From JBHIEE01 sp046760445 (GTDB lineage Bacteria > Acidobacteriota > Aminicenantia > JdFR-78), in assembly GCA_046760445.1 (NCBI GenBank), contig JBHIEE010000019.1, positions 1 to 31,239 on the forward strand: a stretch of 31,239 nucleotides of DNA. The letters are read 5' to 3'. Positions 14,400-23,256 of the stretch are shown here, one piece after another. The notes under the pieces were generated by a model that made no database searches, was not told the DNA's origin, and saw only the letters and a program-made list of their open reading frames with translations. Each line of letters starts with the position of its first letter. Positions within the stretch are counted from its first letter, which is position 1. Made by a program: the position numbers and the translations under genes.

Positions 14400-14979
14400 T
14401 TTTTGATCCTCTTAAATATGGTTCTAACTTTTCTTTTAAAATTCTCCTCGCCTGAAATAATCTCCATGAGACTGTTCCCTCTGAACATCTTTGAATCTTA
14501 GCCACTTGCTTGTGAGACATCCCTTGATAAATGACTAAATTTATGGCCATTCTTTGATTCAGAGGCAGAGTATTAATTATCTCCTTCATTTTTGTCTGGA
14601 GCTCATTTCCCTCCATTATTTTTTGAGGTGAATTTGAAAAATGAGGTCCCATCTTTCTTATTTCCTTTTCATCAAGAGGGTACTTCTTCAATCTTCTTTC
14701 TTTTTTTAGAAAATTAAAAACTAAATTAACGGCAATTCGATATAGCCAGGTATAAAAGCTTGATTCTTTTTTGAATTTAGACAAGGCCTGATAAGCTTTC
14801 AAAAAAGTTTCTTGGGAAAGATCATCTGCTTCTGAATGATTATTTGTCATTTGATAAATAGCGAGATAAATTCTTTTCTGATACCGATTAACCAATTCAC
14901 CGAAAGCCTCCATGTCTCCTTCCTTTGCCCTTTCCACTAAATAACCCTCAGGGAGATTTTCCATTAATTTTATCTCCAT
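14389..14979 (-). CDS. ECF RNA polymerase sigma factor
   Basis: This RpoE-type sigma factor has sigma-2 (about 15-90: FGELVNRYQKRIYLAIY, EADDLSQETFLKAY, FYTWLYRIAVN) and sigma-4 (about 130-190: LPLNQRMAINLVIYQGMSHKQVA with SEGTVSWRLFQARRILK). It directs transcription in response to envelope signals released by the anti-sigma factor. Called as 196 residues from ATG 14979. The ATG at 14964 (sixth codon) is preceded by TGGAGAT and is the more likely start (191 residues). A promoter lies upstream at 15016-15044. Confidence 0.92.
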   Translation of the reverse strand: MEIKLMENLPEGYLVERAKEGDMEAFGELVNRYQKRIYLAIYQMTNNHSEADDLSQETFLKAYQALSKFKKESSFYTWLYRIAVNLVFNFLKKERRLKKYPLDEKEIRKMGPHFSNSPQKIMEGNELQTKMKEIINTLPLNQRMAINLVIYQGMSHKQVAKIQRCSEGTVSWRLFQARRILKEKLEPYLRGSKNEM

Positions 14980-15015
14980 TTAATTAGACAAATTTCAATG
15001 AAAATCCTTTGGTAT

Positions 15016-15044
15016 ATTCTATTCTATTCTGCTTTTAATGACAA
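15016..15044 (-). promoter_or_regulatory. Promoter of the sigma/anti-sigma operon
   Basis: On the minus strand, TTGTCA (15044-15039) and TAGAAT (15021-15016) are 17 bases apart, a good sigma-70-type promoter. No classical ECF autoregulation motif (GGAACTT-type) was recognised. The divergent AsmA promoter begins 18 bases away. Confidence 0.55.
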
Positions 15045-15061
15045 ATTAATTATTTCTGAGT

Positions 15062-15090
15062 TTGAAAATTAGCCTAAGTTAGGTTATATT
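15062..15090 (+). promoter_or_regulatory. Promoter of the AsmA-like gene
   Basis: TTGAAA (15062-15067) and TATATT (15085-15090) are 17 bases apart. The start codon ATG 15108 follows an AAGG ribosome site at 15098-15101. It is divergent from the sigma operon promoter. Confidence 0.55.
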
Positions 15091-15107
15091 TTTAAATAAG
15101 GAAAATA

Positions 15108-17222
15108 ATGTTTATCACAAAGCATAAAAAGATAGTACTTTTCTCTGTGATTATTGTTTTAGTTGGAGTATTAATCCTTTCTCTAAGCTCTTTTTTAGTC
15201 TTGAAATCTTATTTTACATCAGAAAAATTAAAGCCGGTCGTAATAGAAAAGCTTGAAAAATTGCTTAATCGGCCAGTAAAAATTAAAACTGTCCATCTCT
15301 CCTTCAGGCGAGGATTATGTGCTATTGCAGATAAAGTGGAAATAGAATTTCCAAAAGACTTCTCTTCCGACCATCCCTTTATGAAAATCAAGGAACTTGA
15401 GTTAAACTTAAAACTTTTTTCTCTATTAAAAAAAGAAATAAATTTCAAGGCGATTAACCTAAAGGAGCCGGAAATAATAATTGAAAGCAGAATAGATGGT
15501 CAAACAATTTCTGATTGGCTTCGGAAAAGAAGTCCATTAAAAATAAACTCAGATATAATTCTTTCCAAATGTGAGATAAAAAACGGAAAAATAATTTATT
15601 CCTACCAAGGAAAAAGAAAAATAGAATTCTCAAATTTGAATCAGAATTTAGTGTTTAAAGGAACCAAGAAAGCTCAGCTTTCAGGAGAAACCAAGGTTTC
15701 ATTCTTCACCGGAAAAGAAAATTTTAGCCGAGTGGATATTTTAGTTAAAAATAAAATCACTTTTGGAAAGACAATAAAAGTAAATGAATTGGAATTAATT
15801 TATCAACCATTTACTATTTTTCTTAAAGGAACAATTTCCGAAATAAGAAAAACTACACAATATAATTTAAGAGGCCAAATTCAACCTATATCCCTTGAAA
15901 ATGTTTTTTCCAGTCCTCTTCTGAATAACTTTACTAAATTTTTAAATAAAAATCCGAAAGGTTCTATTTCTGCTAAATTTAACCTCTTGGGCAACAAAAA
16001 TCAGATCTCATCTTTTAATTTGGACGGATTTATAGTTGATGTTCCTTTCTCTCTTTCAGGAAAACTAAAAAATTATAAATCGCCTAAAATTAGTCTCTGG
16101 AGTAAATCAAGTTTTGATTTATCAACCATTAAATTATTGTTTAATCTACCTCCTGAAGCTAATTTTAAAGGACGAACTAATCTTAATTTAACCCTTTTAA
16201 CAGAAAACAAAACTCTTACCCGATACGGACGATTTGAATTAACATCAGGTTATCTCGAACACAAATCTCTTCCTTATCCGATAAAAAATCTTACAGCAAA
16301 GATTAATCTGCAAAATAAAAATATTGAACTGAGTGAGATCTCTGGGATAATTGGTTCTTCTGATTTTAAGATCAAAGGTAATCTAAACTCTTCCTTCCCG
16401 GTTCAGGGTATTTTGAAGATAGAATCTGATTATCTGAATTTAGATGAAATATTAGCCAAATGTTTTTTTCTTAAACAAAAAAAACAAGGGATGAGAAAAC
16501 CATTAAATCTAACACTTGAAATTAATAGCTCCCTAAAAAAAATTACATTTTCAAATGAGGAATTTAAAAATTTTCGTCTCAAGGGACTATACAATAAAGG
16601 AAAAATTAACCTTAGTGAGATAACTTTCTCTGGATTTGATGGAGAGATTAACGGAACATCTCATTTTGATTTGAATTTCTTGAAAATTCCATATAAAACT
16701 GATTTAAGAATTAATAAAATTAATACCCGAAAAGTACTCAAAAAATTCTTAAATTTTGATCAACTCTTTGGCCAAACTGACGGACAGGGATATTTTGAAG
16801 GATATGGCCTCGAAAAAAAATATCTTAAATCCACCCTTTTTGGTCAAGGCGAGATAAAAATCCAGAATGGAAAATTTGGCCAATGGCCATTTTTAACTAA
16901 ATTGATTTCTTTCCTGGAAGTACCTCAATTTGAAAAAATTAGTTTCAAAAAATTGTCAACTAATTTTAAAATTGATAGACAAAAAATATATCTTCAAAAT
17001 CTCATTTTAGAAACAGAAACCAGCCTTTGGCAAGCTTCAGGTTATTTGGACTTTAATCACAATTTAGATTTAGAAGTAGCTATTACTCTCTTCCCTGAGT
17101 TAGTTGACCAGCTCCGGAGAAGTCAGAAAGAAATATATTATATTCCTGACTCTGAAGGAAAAGTAACCATTAATATTTTAATCAATGGTAACCTTCAAAC
17201 CCCTATCTTTACTGAGAAGTGA
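15108..17222 (+). CDS. AsmA-family membrane-anchored protein
   Basis: This 704-residue protein has one N-terminal membrane helix (about 9-31), then a long beta-rich chain typical of the AsmA/TamB/YhdP superfamily. The N-terminal AsmA signature is clear: LNRPVKIKTVHLSFRRG (48-64) with VEIEFPK, and the C-terminal region has FGQGEIKIQNGKFGQW-like AsmA_2 repeats (about 577-620). Such proteins form long hydrophobic grooves that move phospholipids between inner and outer membranes. It therefore supports a diderm cell envelope. It stands alone, divergent from the ECF sigma operon, which suggests a shared envelope role. Confidence 0.82.
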   Translation: MFITKHKKIVLFSVIIVLVGVLILSLSSFLVLKSYFTSEKLKPVVIEKLEKLLNRPVKIKTVHLSFRRGLCAIADKVEIEFPKDFSSDHPFMKIKELELNLKLFSLLKKEINFKAINLKEPEIIIESRIDGQTISDWLRKRSPLKINSDIILSKCEIKNGKIIYSYQGKRKIEFSNLNQNLVFKGTKKAQLSGETKVSFFTGKENFSRVDILVKNKITFGKTIKVNELELIYQPFTIFLKGTISEIRKTTQYNLRGQIQPISLENVFSSPLLNNFTKFLNKNPKGSISAKFNLLGNKNQISSFNLDGFIVDVPFSLSGKLKNYKSPKISLWSKSSFDLSTIKLLFNLPPEANFKGRTNLNLTLLTENKTLTRYGRFELTSGYLEHKSLPYPIKNLTAKINLQNKNIELSEISGIIGSSDFKIKGNLNSSFPVQGILKIESDYLNLDEILAKCFFLKQKKQGMRKPLNLTLEINSSLKKITFSNEEFKNFRLKGLYNKGKINLSEITFSGFDGEINGTSHFDLNFLKIPYKTDLRINKINTRKVLKKFLNFDQLFGQTDGQGYFEGYGLEKKYLKSTLFGQGEIKIQNGKFGQWPFLTKLISFLEVPQFEKISFKKLSTNFKIDRQKIYLQNLILETETSLWQASGYLDFNHNLDLEVAITLFPELVDQLRRSQKEIYYIPDSEGKVTINILINGNLQTPIFTEK

Positions 17223-17345
17223 ATTAAGAATTCTGAAAGAGAGAAAAAAAGCTTGAGGTGTTAATTTAAACTTAAAGGCTTTCAAATGACGAACTGGAGA
17301 TATTTTTAAGAGATGGGGATTTCAATATATGAAAAGAAGAGAGTA

Positions 17346-17500
17346 AAAATACTAAATACTAAATTCGAAATTCTAAACAATATCATCCCGAGCACTCGGG
17401 ACAAATGACCAAAACAAAAGTTACTTTAATCTGTTTGAGATTTAGAGAATTTGAATTTTGGATTTGTTTAGGATTTAGTGCTTAGGATTTAGAATTTCAA
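17346..17500. repeat. AT-rich palindromic element, CTAAAT family
   Basis: The left part has repeated TACTAAAT and CGAAATTCTAAACAA. The right part has GGATTTAGTGCTTAGGATTTAG and TTAGAATTTC as inverted counterparts. The same left and right words occur at 26232-26373, so these are two copies of one family. The copy here also contains the TCCCGAG hairpin. Confidence 0.65.
17386..17401. repeat. TCCCGAG-CA-CTCGGGA hairpin, copy 1
   Basis: A perfect 7-base stem with a 2-base loop, inside the AT-rich element. Copy 2 (reverse orientation, one mismatch) is at 25166-25181, and the start of a third is at 31229-31239. Confidence 0.7.
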
Positions 17501-17563
17501 TTTAGGTGGAGGTGAAACTAAAATGATGTTTCGAAAACCCGGATCATAAATGGGTTTTCAAAA

Positions 17564-18433
17564 TCAAAAGCACTCTTTTTTAAGAGGAATGAATTTATAT
17601 TTCTTTTCTTCAATTTTGATTTTCCCAAAAAAATAGTTCGGGTCATGATTAAAGGTCAAAATCCAGTTTTCTTCAATTGCCTGGCGAAATATTTTCTTCT
17701 TATTTTCTAAAGTTTCCAGAGGGTATAAATCATAGCTCATAATATAGGGAAGATTTATATGAGATGTAGTAGGAGCTAAATCTCCTAAAAAAAATAAAAT
17801 CTTTCCCTCTGAGCTAACTTTAACGCACTGATGATATTTAGTATGGCCTGGAACTAAAATAGTCTCAACTCCAGGCACAATTTCAGCATCACCTTCAATC
17901 AATTCCAATTTATTGTATCCCTTTAGAGGAAGAAAATTTTCCTTGAGATAACTTGCTCTATCTCGTTCATTGGGTTGTAAAGCATGCTCCCATTCGCCTC
18001 TTTGAATAATATATTTTGCCTGAGGAAAAGTGGGTTTAATTTGTCCATCCTGTGCCCAAGAAGTATTCCCCCCGCAATGATCAAAATGTAAATGAGTATT
18101 GATTACAAAATCTATCTCTTGTTGAGTAAAATTTATCTTGGCTAAAGACTGAATCAAATCAGGTTTTCTATTTACTCCATAAATTTCTAAATTTTTAGGA
18201 TCAAGCTTTCCGCCCATTCCTGTCTCAACTAAAATTAATTCTTTCCCGGTATTTATTAATATTGAGTTTAAAGAGAGTAATATTCTGTTTCTCTTGTCTG
18301 CTGGCATTTTCTTTTCCCATAATACCTTAGGGACTATCCCGAACATTGCTCCTCCATCGAGCAAAAAAGTACCGTCTGTCAAACCATAAACTTCAAACTG
18401 GCCAACTCTAATTTTGTTCAATTTTTTCTCCAT
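17564..18433 (-). CDS. Metallo-beta-lactamase-fold hydrolase
   Basis: This 289-residue protein has the MBL metal site HLHFDH (114-119), H197 in VPGHT, D218 in FLGDLA and H263 in FNHD, a complete two-metal set. The N-terminal YGLTDGTFLLDGGAMFG and the length resemble the lactonase/AHL-lactonase-like group of the superfamily. The substrate is not clear; a lactone, thioester or phosphodiester are all possible. It follows nuoI on the same strand after a 152-base palindromic element, in the place where nuoJ might have been. The start ATG 18433 has no ribosome site. A TTG at the fifth codon follows GGAG and may be the true start. Confidence 0.85.
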   Translation of the reverse strand: MEKKLNKIRVGQFEVYGLTDGTFLLDGGAMFGIVPKVLWEKKMPADKRNRILLSLNSILINTGKELILVETGMGGKLDPKNLEIYGVNRKPDLIQSLAKINFTQQEIDFVINTHLHFDHCGGNTSWAQDGQIKPTFPQAKYIIQRGEWEHALQPNERDRASYLKENFLPLKGYNKLELIEGDAEIVPGVETILVPGHTKYHQCVKVSSEGKILFFLGDLAPTTSHINLPYIMSYDLYPLETLENKKKIFRQAIEENWILTFNHDPNYFFGKIKIEEKKYKFIPLKKECF

Positions 18434-18464
18434 CTTGGGTTATATACTTAATATTGCCGAATTT

Positions 18465-18616
18465 AACCACAGAACTCATAAATCCCAAATTCCAAGCACC
18501 AAATATCAAATAAATTCCAATATCCAAACTTTTTGTTTCGGTCATTGAGATTTTGGTCATTGTTATTTATTTGTAATTTGGAATTTGTTATTTGTAATTT
18601 TCATTTCTCTGTGGTT
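18465..18616. repeat. AT-rich palindromic element with AACCACAGA ends
   Basis: AACCACAGA (18465-18473) and TCTGTGGTT (18608-18616) are perfect 9-base inverted ends. Inside are CCAAATTCCAA / TTGGAATTTG-type inverted words and TTTCGGTCATT, which also occurs in the element at 26232. It separates nuoI from the MBL gene. Terminal inverted repeats of this kind resemble a MITE. Confidence 0.65.
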
Positions 18617-18617
18617 T

Positions 18618-19157
18618 TCATCTTCTTTCAATTTTAATTAATTTATTTAAATCATAATTTAAATCATCTCTTGAATATTCGGCTAATTCAACTATATTGG
18701 TATCCATTCTTAGTGCATCTTCTGGACAGGCTTCTACACAAAATCCACAAAAACAACATCGACTTAAATCGATTATAAATTTTGCTGGGTGTTTTTGAAT
18801 TTCTGGGTCAGGATCTTCCTCAGCTTCAAGATAGATACATTCTGAAGGACAGACTGTCATACAAAGAAAGCAAGCCACACAACGAGGTTCACCATTCTCG
18901 CGAGTCATTAACCGATGTAAACTTCTATGCCGGTGACTCAACGGTTTTCTCTGTTCTGGATACTGAAAGGTAACAGCTCCTTTTCTTTTAGTTTTCAAAC
19001 CAAGTAGATTTAATAAATGAAAAAAGAGATTGACCCCAAAATGACGGCTGGTAATCCAAATTCCTTTAAGAATTTCTAAAAAATATTCTAATGCCTTAAA
19101 CATTTTCAGTCTCATGTTACAAGTCACAAGTCCCAAGCTGAATTCAGCATGAGACAT
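18618..19157 (-). CDS. nuoI: NADH-quinone oxidoreductase subunit I
   Basis: The peripheral complex I subunit with two 4Fe-4S clusters (N6a, N6b): C93, C96, C99, C103 and C134, C137, C140, C144, with a Pro after each fourth Cys. It carries electrons from NuoG towards NuoB. An amphipathic N-terminal helix (YFLEILKGIWITSRHFG) docks it to the membrane arm. Called as 179 residues, but the first 18 residues come from spacer sequence (TTGGGACTTGTGACTTGT). The ATG at 19103 starts where the family normally starts and gives 161 residues. It lies 27 bases after nuoH and is the last nuo gene in the operon. Confidence 0.93.
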   Translation of the reverse strand: MSHAEFSLGLVTCNMRLKMFKALEYFLEILKGIWITSRHFGVNLFFHLLNLLGLKTKRKGAVTFQYPEQRKPLSHRHRSLHRLMTRENGEPRCVACFLCMTVCPSECIYLEAEEDPDPEIQKHPAKFIIDLSRCCFCGFCVEACPEDALRMDTNIVELAEYSRDDLNYDLNKLIKIERR

Positions 19158-19184
19158 ATGATTTGCAATCCTCGGTTTGTCATT

Positions 19185-20276
19185 TTAAATACTCAACAGT
19201 ATTCCTGTACCCAATATATTAATAAATGAAAGAGGAATTAATACTTTCCATCCTAAATCCATTAATTGATCATAGCGATACCGAGGATAAGTCCAGCGAA
19301 CCAGAATTAAAAACCAGCAGAAAAAAGCGACTTTTAGATTAAACGAAATAACTTGTAAAATAACTACCACCCAGTGAGCTAATAACAATTCTCCTCCCCA
19401 AGGAAAATGGAAGCCATCTGCTTCAAGGTAGGGTATTTGCCAGCCACCAAAAAACAAAGTAGCAATAAGAGCAGAAATTAAAATTACTTCCACAAAATCA
19501 GTCATCATAAAAAGACCCCATTTCATCCCACTGTATTCGGTAAAAAAACCAATGATTTCGGATTCGCCTTCAGGCAAGTCAAAAGGAATTCTTTTTGTCT
19601 CTGCCATTCCAGCAATGAGAAATATAATGAATCCTACGGGTTGTAAAATTATACCCCATTGAGGAATAAAACCAAAAATTAGTTTTCCTTGATAACGAAC
19701 AATCTCATTTAATTCCAGAGAGGGATAAATCATAATCAATCCAACAAGAGAAAGGCCAAGAGCAATTTCATAAGAGATTATCTGAGCTGTTCCCCTCATC
19801 CCTCCCAACAAGGCATATTTATTATTAGAAGCCCAGCCACCAATAATCACTCCATATATTCCTAATGAAAACATGGCTAAAATGTAAATCAATCCGACAT
19901 TCATTTTGAGAATTTGAAGATGAATTGTTTTTGAGCCAATAATTAAAGTATCACCAAAAGGAATGGCTGCCAAAGTTACTGCGGCAAAAAAGAAAGGAAG
20001 GAAAGGAGCAAGGGTGTGAAGGATACGATTTGAAAAAGGAGGGACAAAATCTTCTTTGAACACCATTTTAATCGCATCAGCAAAGGGCTGAAAAAGACCT
20101 AATATTCTTATTCCTAAAATCGAGGCTCGATTAGCACCAATCCTGTCTTGAATAACGGCACTTTCTTTTCTCTCTACCCAAGTTAGAAGTAAAGTTAAAA
20201 GTAGAAGCCAGCTTATTCCTAAAATTATTTTTAAAACTAAAATTAGTATATCAATCATTGTCTCTATAGGGGCCAA
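19185..20276 (-). CDS. nuoH: NADH-quinone oxidoreductase subunit H
   Basis: Membrane subunit at the junction with the hydrophilic arm, forming part of the quinone chamber. Eight or so membrane helices and the conserved TKRIPFDLPEGESEI loop (E/D-rich, quinone-site region) are visible, with WVERKESAVIQDRIGANRA near the N-terminus. Called as 363 residues from TTG 20276. ATG 20258 (MIDILILVLK) is the likelier start, giving 357 residues. The upstream 120-base spacer holds a palindromic element. Confidence 0.93.
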   Translation of the reverse strand: MAPIETMIDILILVLKIILGISWLLLLTLLLTWVERKESAVIQDRIGANRASILGIRILGLFQPFADAIKMVFKEDFVPPFSNRILHTLAPFLPFFFAAVTLAAIPFGDTLIIGSKTIHLQILKMNVGLIYILAMFSLGIYGVIIGGWASNNKYALLGGMRGTAQIISYEIALGLSLVGLIMIYPSLELNEIVRYQGKLIFGFIPQWGIILQPVGFIIFLIAGMAETKRIPFDLPEGESEIIGFFTEYSGMKWGLFMMTDFVEVILISALIATLFFGGWQIPYLEADGFHFPWGGELLLAHWVVVILQVISFNLKVAFFCWFLILVRWTYPRYRYDQLMDLGWKVLIPLSFINILGTGILLSI

Positions 20277-20285
20277 GAATTCGAG

Positions 20286-20390
20286 GACGTAAAGTCCCGT
20301 TGGGACAACGTCCCTTTACGGGATTCAAGGATTCGAGGGTTACTGATTTCACTTGGCTCCTTGAATCCTTAACCCTTTGAATCCTTTCTC
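20286..20390. repeat. Nested palindromes in the nuoG-nuoH spacer
   Basis: A near-palindrome of 37 bases at 20286-20322 contains GTCCC-GTT-GGGAC and GTAAAG/CTTTAC. Beside it, GGATTCAAGGATTCGAGGG (20322-20340) is answered by CCTTGAATCCTTAACCC and TTTGAATCC (about 20361-20386). This GAATCC/GGATTC class differs from the AAATTC class elsewhere in the operon. Confidence 0.55.
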
Positions 20391-20396
20391 TAATTG

Positions 20397-21914
20397 TCAT
20401 TTTCGTATTTGCTCAGCCAACTCTGTTATGATTTTCGATTCTGGTTTACTTCCACCTAATGGCTCTAAAGCTTTATTTATTTTTTGAATTTTCCCTTGGA
20501 AATTAGTCAAACTCCCCTCTTTCTCAGGAATAACAGTTGAGGGAAGAAGATAATCAACCAAGGAAACCAACTCTCCTTGATGGTGAGTAATAAGGACTTT
20601 AGTCTTCACCTTGGAAAATGTTTCTTTTATTAACTCTATTGGGTAATACTCTATTACTTCTTGACCAAAAATAAAAATAATTTCTTTCTGGTCGATAAAA
20701 TTTTTTAGGTTAAATTTTTTTTCTTTAAATCCTCTTTTTTTTGCTCCTTTGGCATTTGGATTTCTGTCAGAAGTTAACAAAAAATCATCTCCTTTATCTT
20801 CTTTCTTCTTGATAACTCTGATTTCTTTAATATGCAAACGATCCTGAAAGAATTCCTTAACCATCTGGAATTCTTCATTAGTCATGCTCAGATTAACTAA
20901 TACTCCTACTTCATCCTCTCTTTTTCTTCTTGAAATTATCCTTATTTCTTTTCCTATTTGACTAAAAGCTTCCTGCCAAGAAATTTCCTTCAACTGATTA
21001 TTTATTCTCTTAGCTGGAGATAAAATCCTATCTTGATCAATGTAGTGATAATTATACCTTCCTAAATCACAAATCCAGTAATCATTTATCTCTGGATTTG
21101 ACACAGGAGTGATTCGATAAACTCTCTTTTTATTTTCAAAACGGAATAAATCAGGTAAAAAGTGAATTTTTATATTGCATCCTCGACTGCAAAGAGGACA
21201 GATTGATTCCTTCTGTTCTAAAAACCATGTTCTAATCTTGAATCTAAAGTCTAAATCAGTAATTGCTCCTACTGGACAGATGTCTACCAAATTCCCGCTG
21301 TAGTTATTGTCTATTAATTCTTGTTCGTATACACTAACCAATGAATTTTTCCCTCGATTAATTATCCCTAGATCTTCAGTTTTAGTAATTTTTCTCAAAA
21401 ATCTGACGCACCTGGTACAAAGAATACATCTTTCTTGGTCTAAAATTAAATTTTTTCCTAATCTAATGAGTTTTTCCTTTTTTTGCTTATCCTCGACAAA
21501 CTGATCATCAAAAAGACCATAACAATAATAATAGTCTTGAAGTTTACATTCTCCTGCCTTGTCACAAATAGGACAATCTAATGGATGGCCAACTGTTAAA
21601 AATTCTAATACACTCTTTCTCGCTTCTTGCACCCGTGGATTATTCGTTTCAATCTCCATACCATCTTTAATCTGAGTGGCACAAGCTAACTGGAGGTTAG
21701 GTAAATTTTTAATTTCAACCAAACACATCCGACAGCTTCCTTCTGGTTCAAGGGAGGGATGATAACATAAGCGCGGAATATCAATTCCAACTTTTTCTGC
21801 AACCTGAAGAATAGTAATTCCCTCTTCTACTTCAATTTCTTTTTCATCAATTGTTATTTTTATCATCTTCTTAAAAACAGAATTGAGCATTGAGTACTGA
21901 GAAACAAGACTCAA
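20397..21914 (-). CDS. nuoG: NADH-quinone oxidoreductase subunit G, short form
   Basis: Iron-sulfur subunit of the complex I N-module. Cluster ligands: 2Fe-2S with C50, C61, C64, C78; the His-Cys3 cluster with H110, C114, C117, C123; a 4Fe-4S with C163, C166, C169 and C213; and an extra N7-like set C239, C242, C246, C282. After this the molybdopterin-like region is only about 215 residues, so the protein (505 called) is shorter than the usual 700-900. The reduced C-terminal domain still has the FGQEV and EKEGSLTNFQG motifs typical of this fold. ATG 21866 (MIKITIDEKE) is the likelier start (489 residues), since the first 16 residues derive from spacer sequence. Confidence 0.9.
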   Translation of the reverse strand: MSLVSQYSMLNSVFKKMIKITIDEKEIEVEEGITILQVAEKVGIDIPRLCYHPSLEPEGSCRMCLVEIKNLPNLQLACATQIKDGMEIETNNPRVQEARKSVLEFLTVGHPLDCPICDKAGECKLQDYYYCYGLFDDQFVEDKQKKEKLIRLGKNLILDQERCILCTRCVRFLRKITKTEDLGIINRGKNSLVSVYEQELIDNNYSGNLVDICPVGAITDLDFRFKIRTWFLEQKESICPLCSRGCNIKIHFLPDLFRFENKKRVYRITPVSNPEINDYWICDLGRYNYHYIDQDRILSPAKRINNQLKEISWQEAFSQIGKEIRIISRRKREDEVGVLVNLSMTNEEFQMVKEFFQDRLHIKEIRVIKKKEDKGDDFLLTSDRNPNAKGAKKRGFKEKKFNLKNFIDQKEIIFIFGQEVIEYYPIELIKETFSKVKTKVLITHHQGELVSLVDYLLPSTVIPEKEGSLTNFQGKIQKINKALEPLGGSKPESKIITELAEQIRK

Positions 21915-21931
21915 TCCTTAATCCTCAATCC

Positions 21932-23182
21932 TCAATCCTTTCTAATAAATTCTTCTATTTCTTCTCTGAATTTATTTATAATTGCCCGAACAGCCATAGC
22001 CGCTGCATCACCCAAAGGACACAAAGTCATCCCCCAGATGTTATTAGCAATTCGAATAAGATTATCAACATCATTCTTTCGCCCTTTACCCTGACAGATT
22101 CTTCCTACCATTTTATCCATCCACCAAGTTCCACCTCGACAGGGAGTACACTGACCGCATGACTCATGAGCATAGAATTTAGTGACAATTTTTAAGATCT
22201 CAATTATTGGAGTCTCTTTATCAATAACAATTATCGCTGCTGAGCCAAGCATTGAATCTACCGCAAGTAATGAATCGAAATCCATTGAAATTTCTACTTC
22301 TTCAGGTGTGAGAATCGGGGCTGATAATCCGCCAGGAATAACTGCTTTTAATTCTTTACCTTCTTTCAGTCCACCTGCATAATCAAATATTATCTCTTTT
22401 AAATTTGTTCCTATCGGCAATTCATAAACTCCAGGTTTTTTTACACTTCCACTGACAGCAAAAAGTTTGGTGCCACCATCCTTTGGCAATCCCTGTTGGG
22501 TGAACCACTGTCCACCTCTTAAAATTATTGAAGGGATGTTAGATAAGGTTTCAACATTATTGATTACTGTGGGAGCCTGAAATAGCCCAATCGAGGCAGG
22601 AAATGGGGGCTTCAATCTCGGATATCCTCTTTTACCCTCTAAAGACTCTAAAAGGGCTGTTTCCTCTCCGCAAATATAAGCCCCGGCTCCTCGATGGAGA
22701 TAAAGATCAAGATTAAATTTTGAGCCCAAAATATTTTTACCGAGAAATTTCTTCTGATAAGCTTCTTTTATTGCTTGCTCTAATTTTAAAGCAATATGTT
22801 CATACTCTCCTCGAATGTAAATATAAGCAGTATTTATCCCCACGCAATAGCTGGCAATAACTATTCCTTCAATTAAAAGATGAGGGTTTTTTAACATTAT
22901 TAAGCGATCTTTGAATGTTCCAGGTTCTCCTTCATCTGCATTAACACATAAATATTTAGGCTTATCTGTTTTCTGAGGAACAAAACTCCATTTCACACCA
23001 GCCGGAAATCCAGCTCCTCCTCTTCCCCTTAAATTCGCTTTCTTCACTTCTTGAAGAATTTGCTCAGGAGTCATTTTAAAAATAGCTTTTTTTAGTGCTT
23101 GATAACCATTATATTTTAGGTAGACTTCTATATTGGATAGATTTTCAACCTCTAAATTTTTAGTTAAAACTTTTTCTAACAT
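21932..23182 (-). CDS. nuoF: NADH-quinone oxidoreductase subunit F
   Basis: This 416-residue NADH-oxidising subunit holds FMN and the N3 4Fe-4S cluster. GRGGAGFPAG (53-62) and the downstream NADEGEPGTFKDR (81-93) form the FMN/NADH site, and C342, C345, C348 (ESCGQCTPCRGG) and C388 (LCPLGD) hold the cluster. No extra ferredoxin or thioredoxin domain is fused, so it is the plain complex I type rather than the hydrogenase HydB type. It lies between nuoE and nuoG, with 17 bases to nuoG. Upstream only AGGACTCC serves as a weak ribosome site. Confidence 0.95.
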   Translation of the reverse strand: MLEKVLTKNLEVENLSNIEVYLKYNGYQALKKAIFKMTPEQILQEVKKANLRGRGGAGFPAGVKWSFVPQKTDKPKYLCVNADEGEPGTFKDRLIMLKNPHLLIEGIVIASYCVGINTAYIYIRGEYEHIALKLEQAIKEAYQKKFLGKNILGSKFNLDLYLHRGAGAYICGEETALLESLEGKRGYPRLKPPFPASIGLFQAPTVINNVETLSNIPSIILRGGQWFTQQGLPKDGGTKLFAVSGSVKKPGVYELPIGTNLKEIIFDYAGGLKEGKELKAVIPGGLSAPILTPEEVEISMDFDSLLAVDSMLGSAAIIVIDKETPIIEILKIVTKFYAHESCGQCTPCRGGTWWMDKMVGRICQGKGRKNDVDNLIRIANNIWGMTLCPLGDAAAMAVRAIINKFREEIEEFIRKD

Positions 23183-23256
23183 TTTAAATTTAGGAGTCCT
23201 TATAATTTTTTAACATATCACTTGAACCCTTGGCCTCTTAACTCCTTGAACCCTGT

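Larger units (their letters stand above)
17223..17563. other. 341-base gene-free stretch with a palindromic element
   Basis: No convincing gene. It holds the AT-rich palindrome at 17346-17500 with the TCCCGAG hairpin inside, then a strong unused ribosome-site-like sequence (AGGTGGAGGTGA, 17504-17515) in front of an 8-codon frame (17523-17549). A weak 8-base stem, GAAAACCC (17533-17540) / GGGTTTTC (17552-17559), may help terminate the minus strand gene that ends at 17564. Confidence 0.6.

Noticed and set aside
17523..17549. Eight-codon frame after a perfect ribosome site (AGGTGGAGGTGA, 17504-17515)
   Set aside because: Too short to defend as a gene; possibly a remnant or a chance match, noted only in the gap entry.
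21890..22162. Plus strand frame of 90 residues
   Set aside because: Antisense to the end of nuoF and spacer repeat; no domain.
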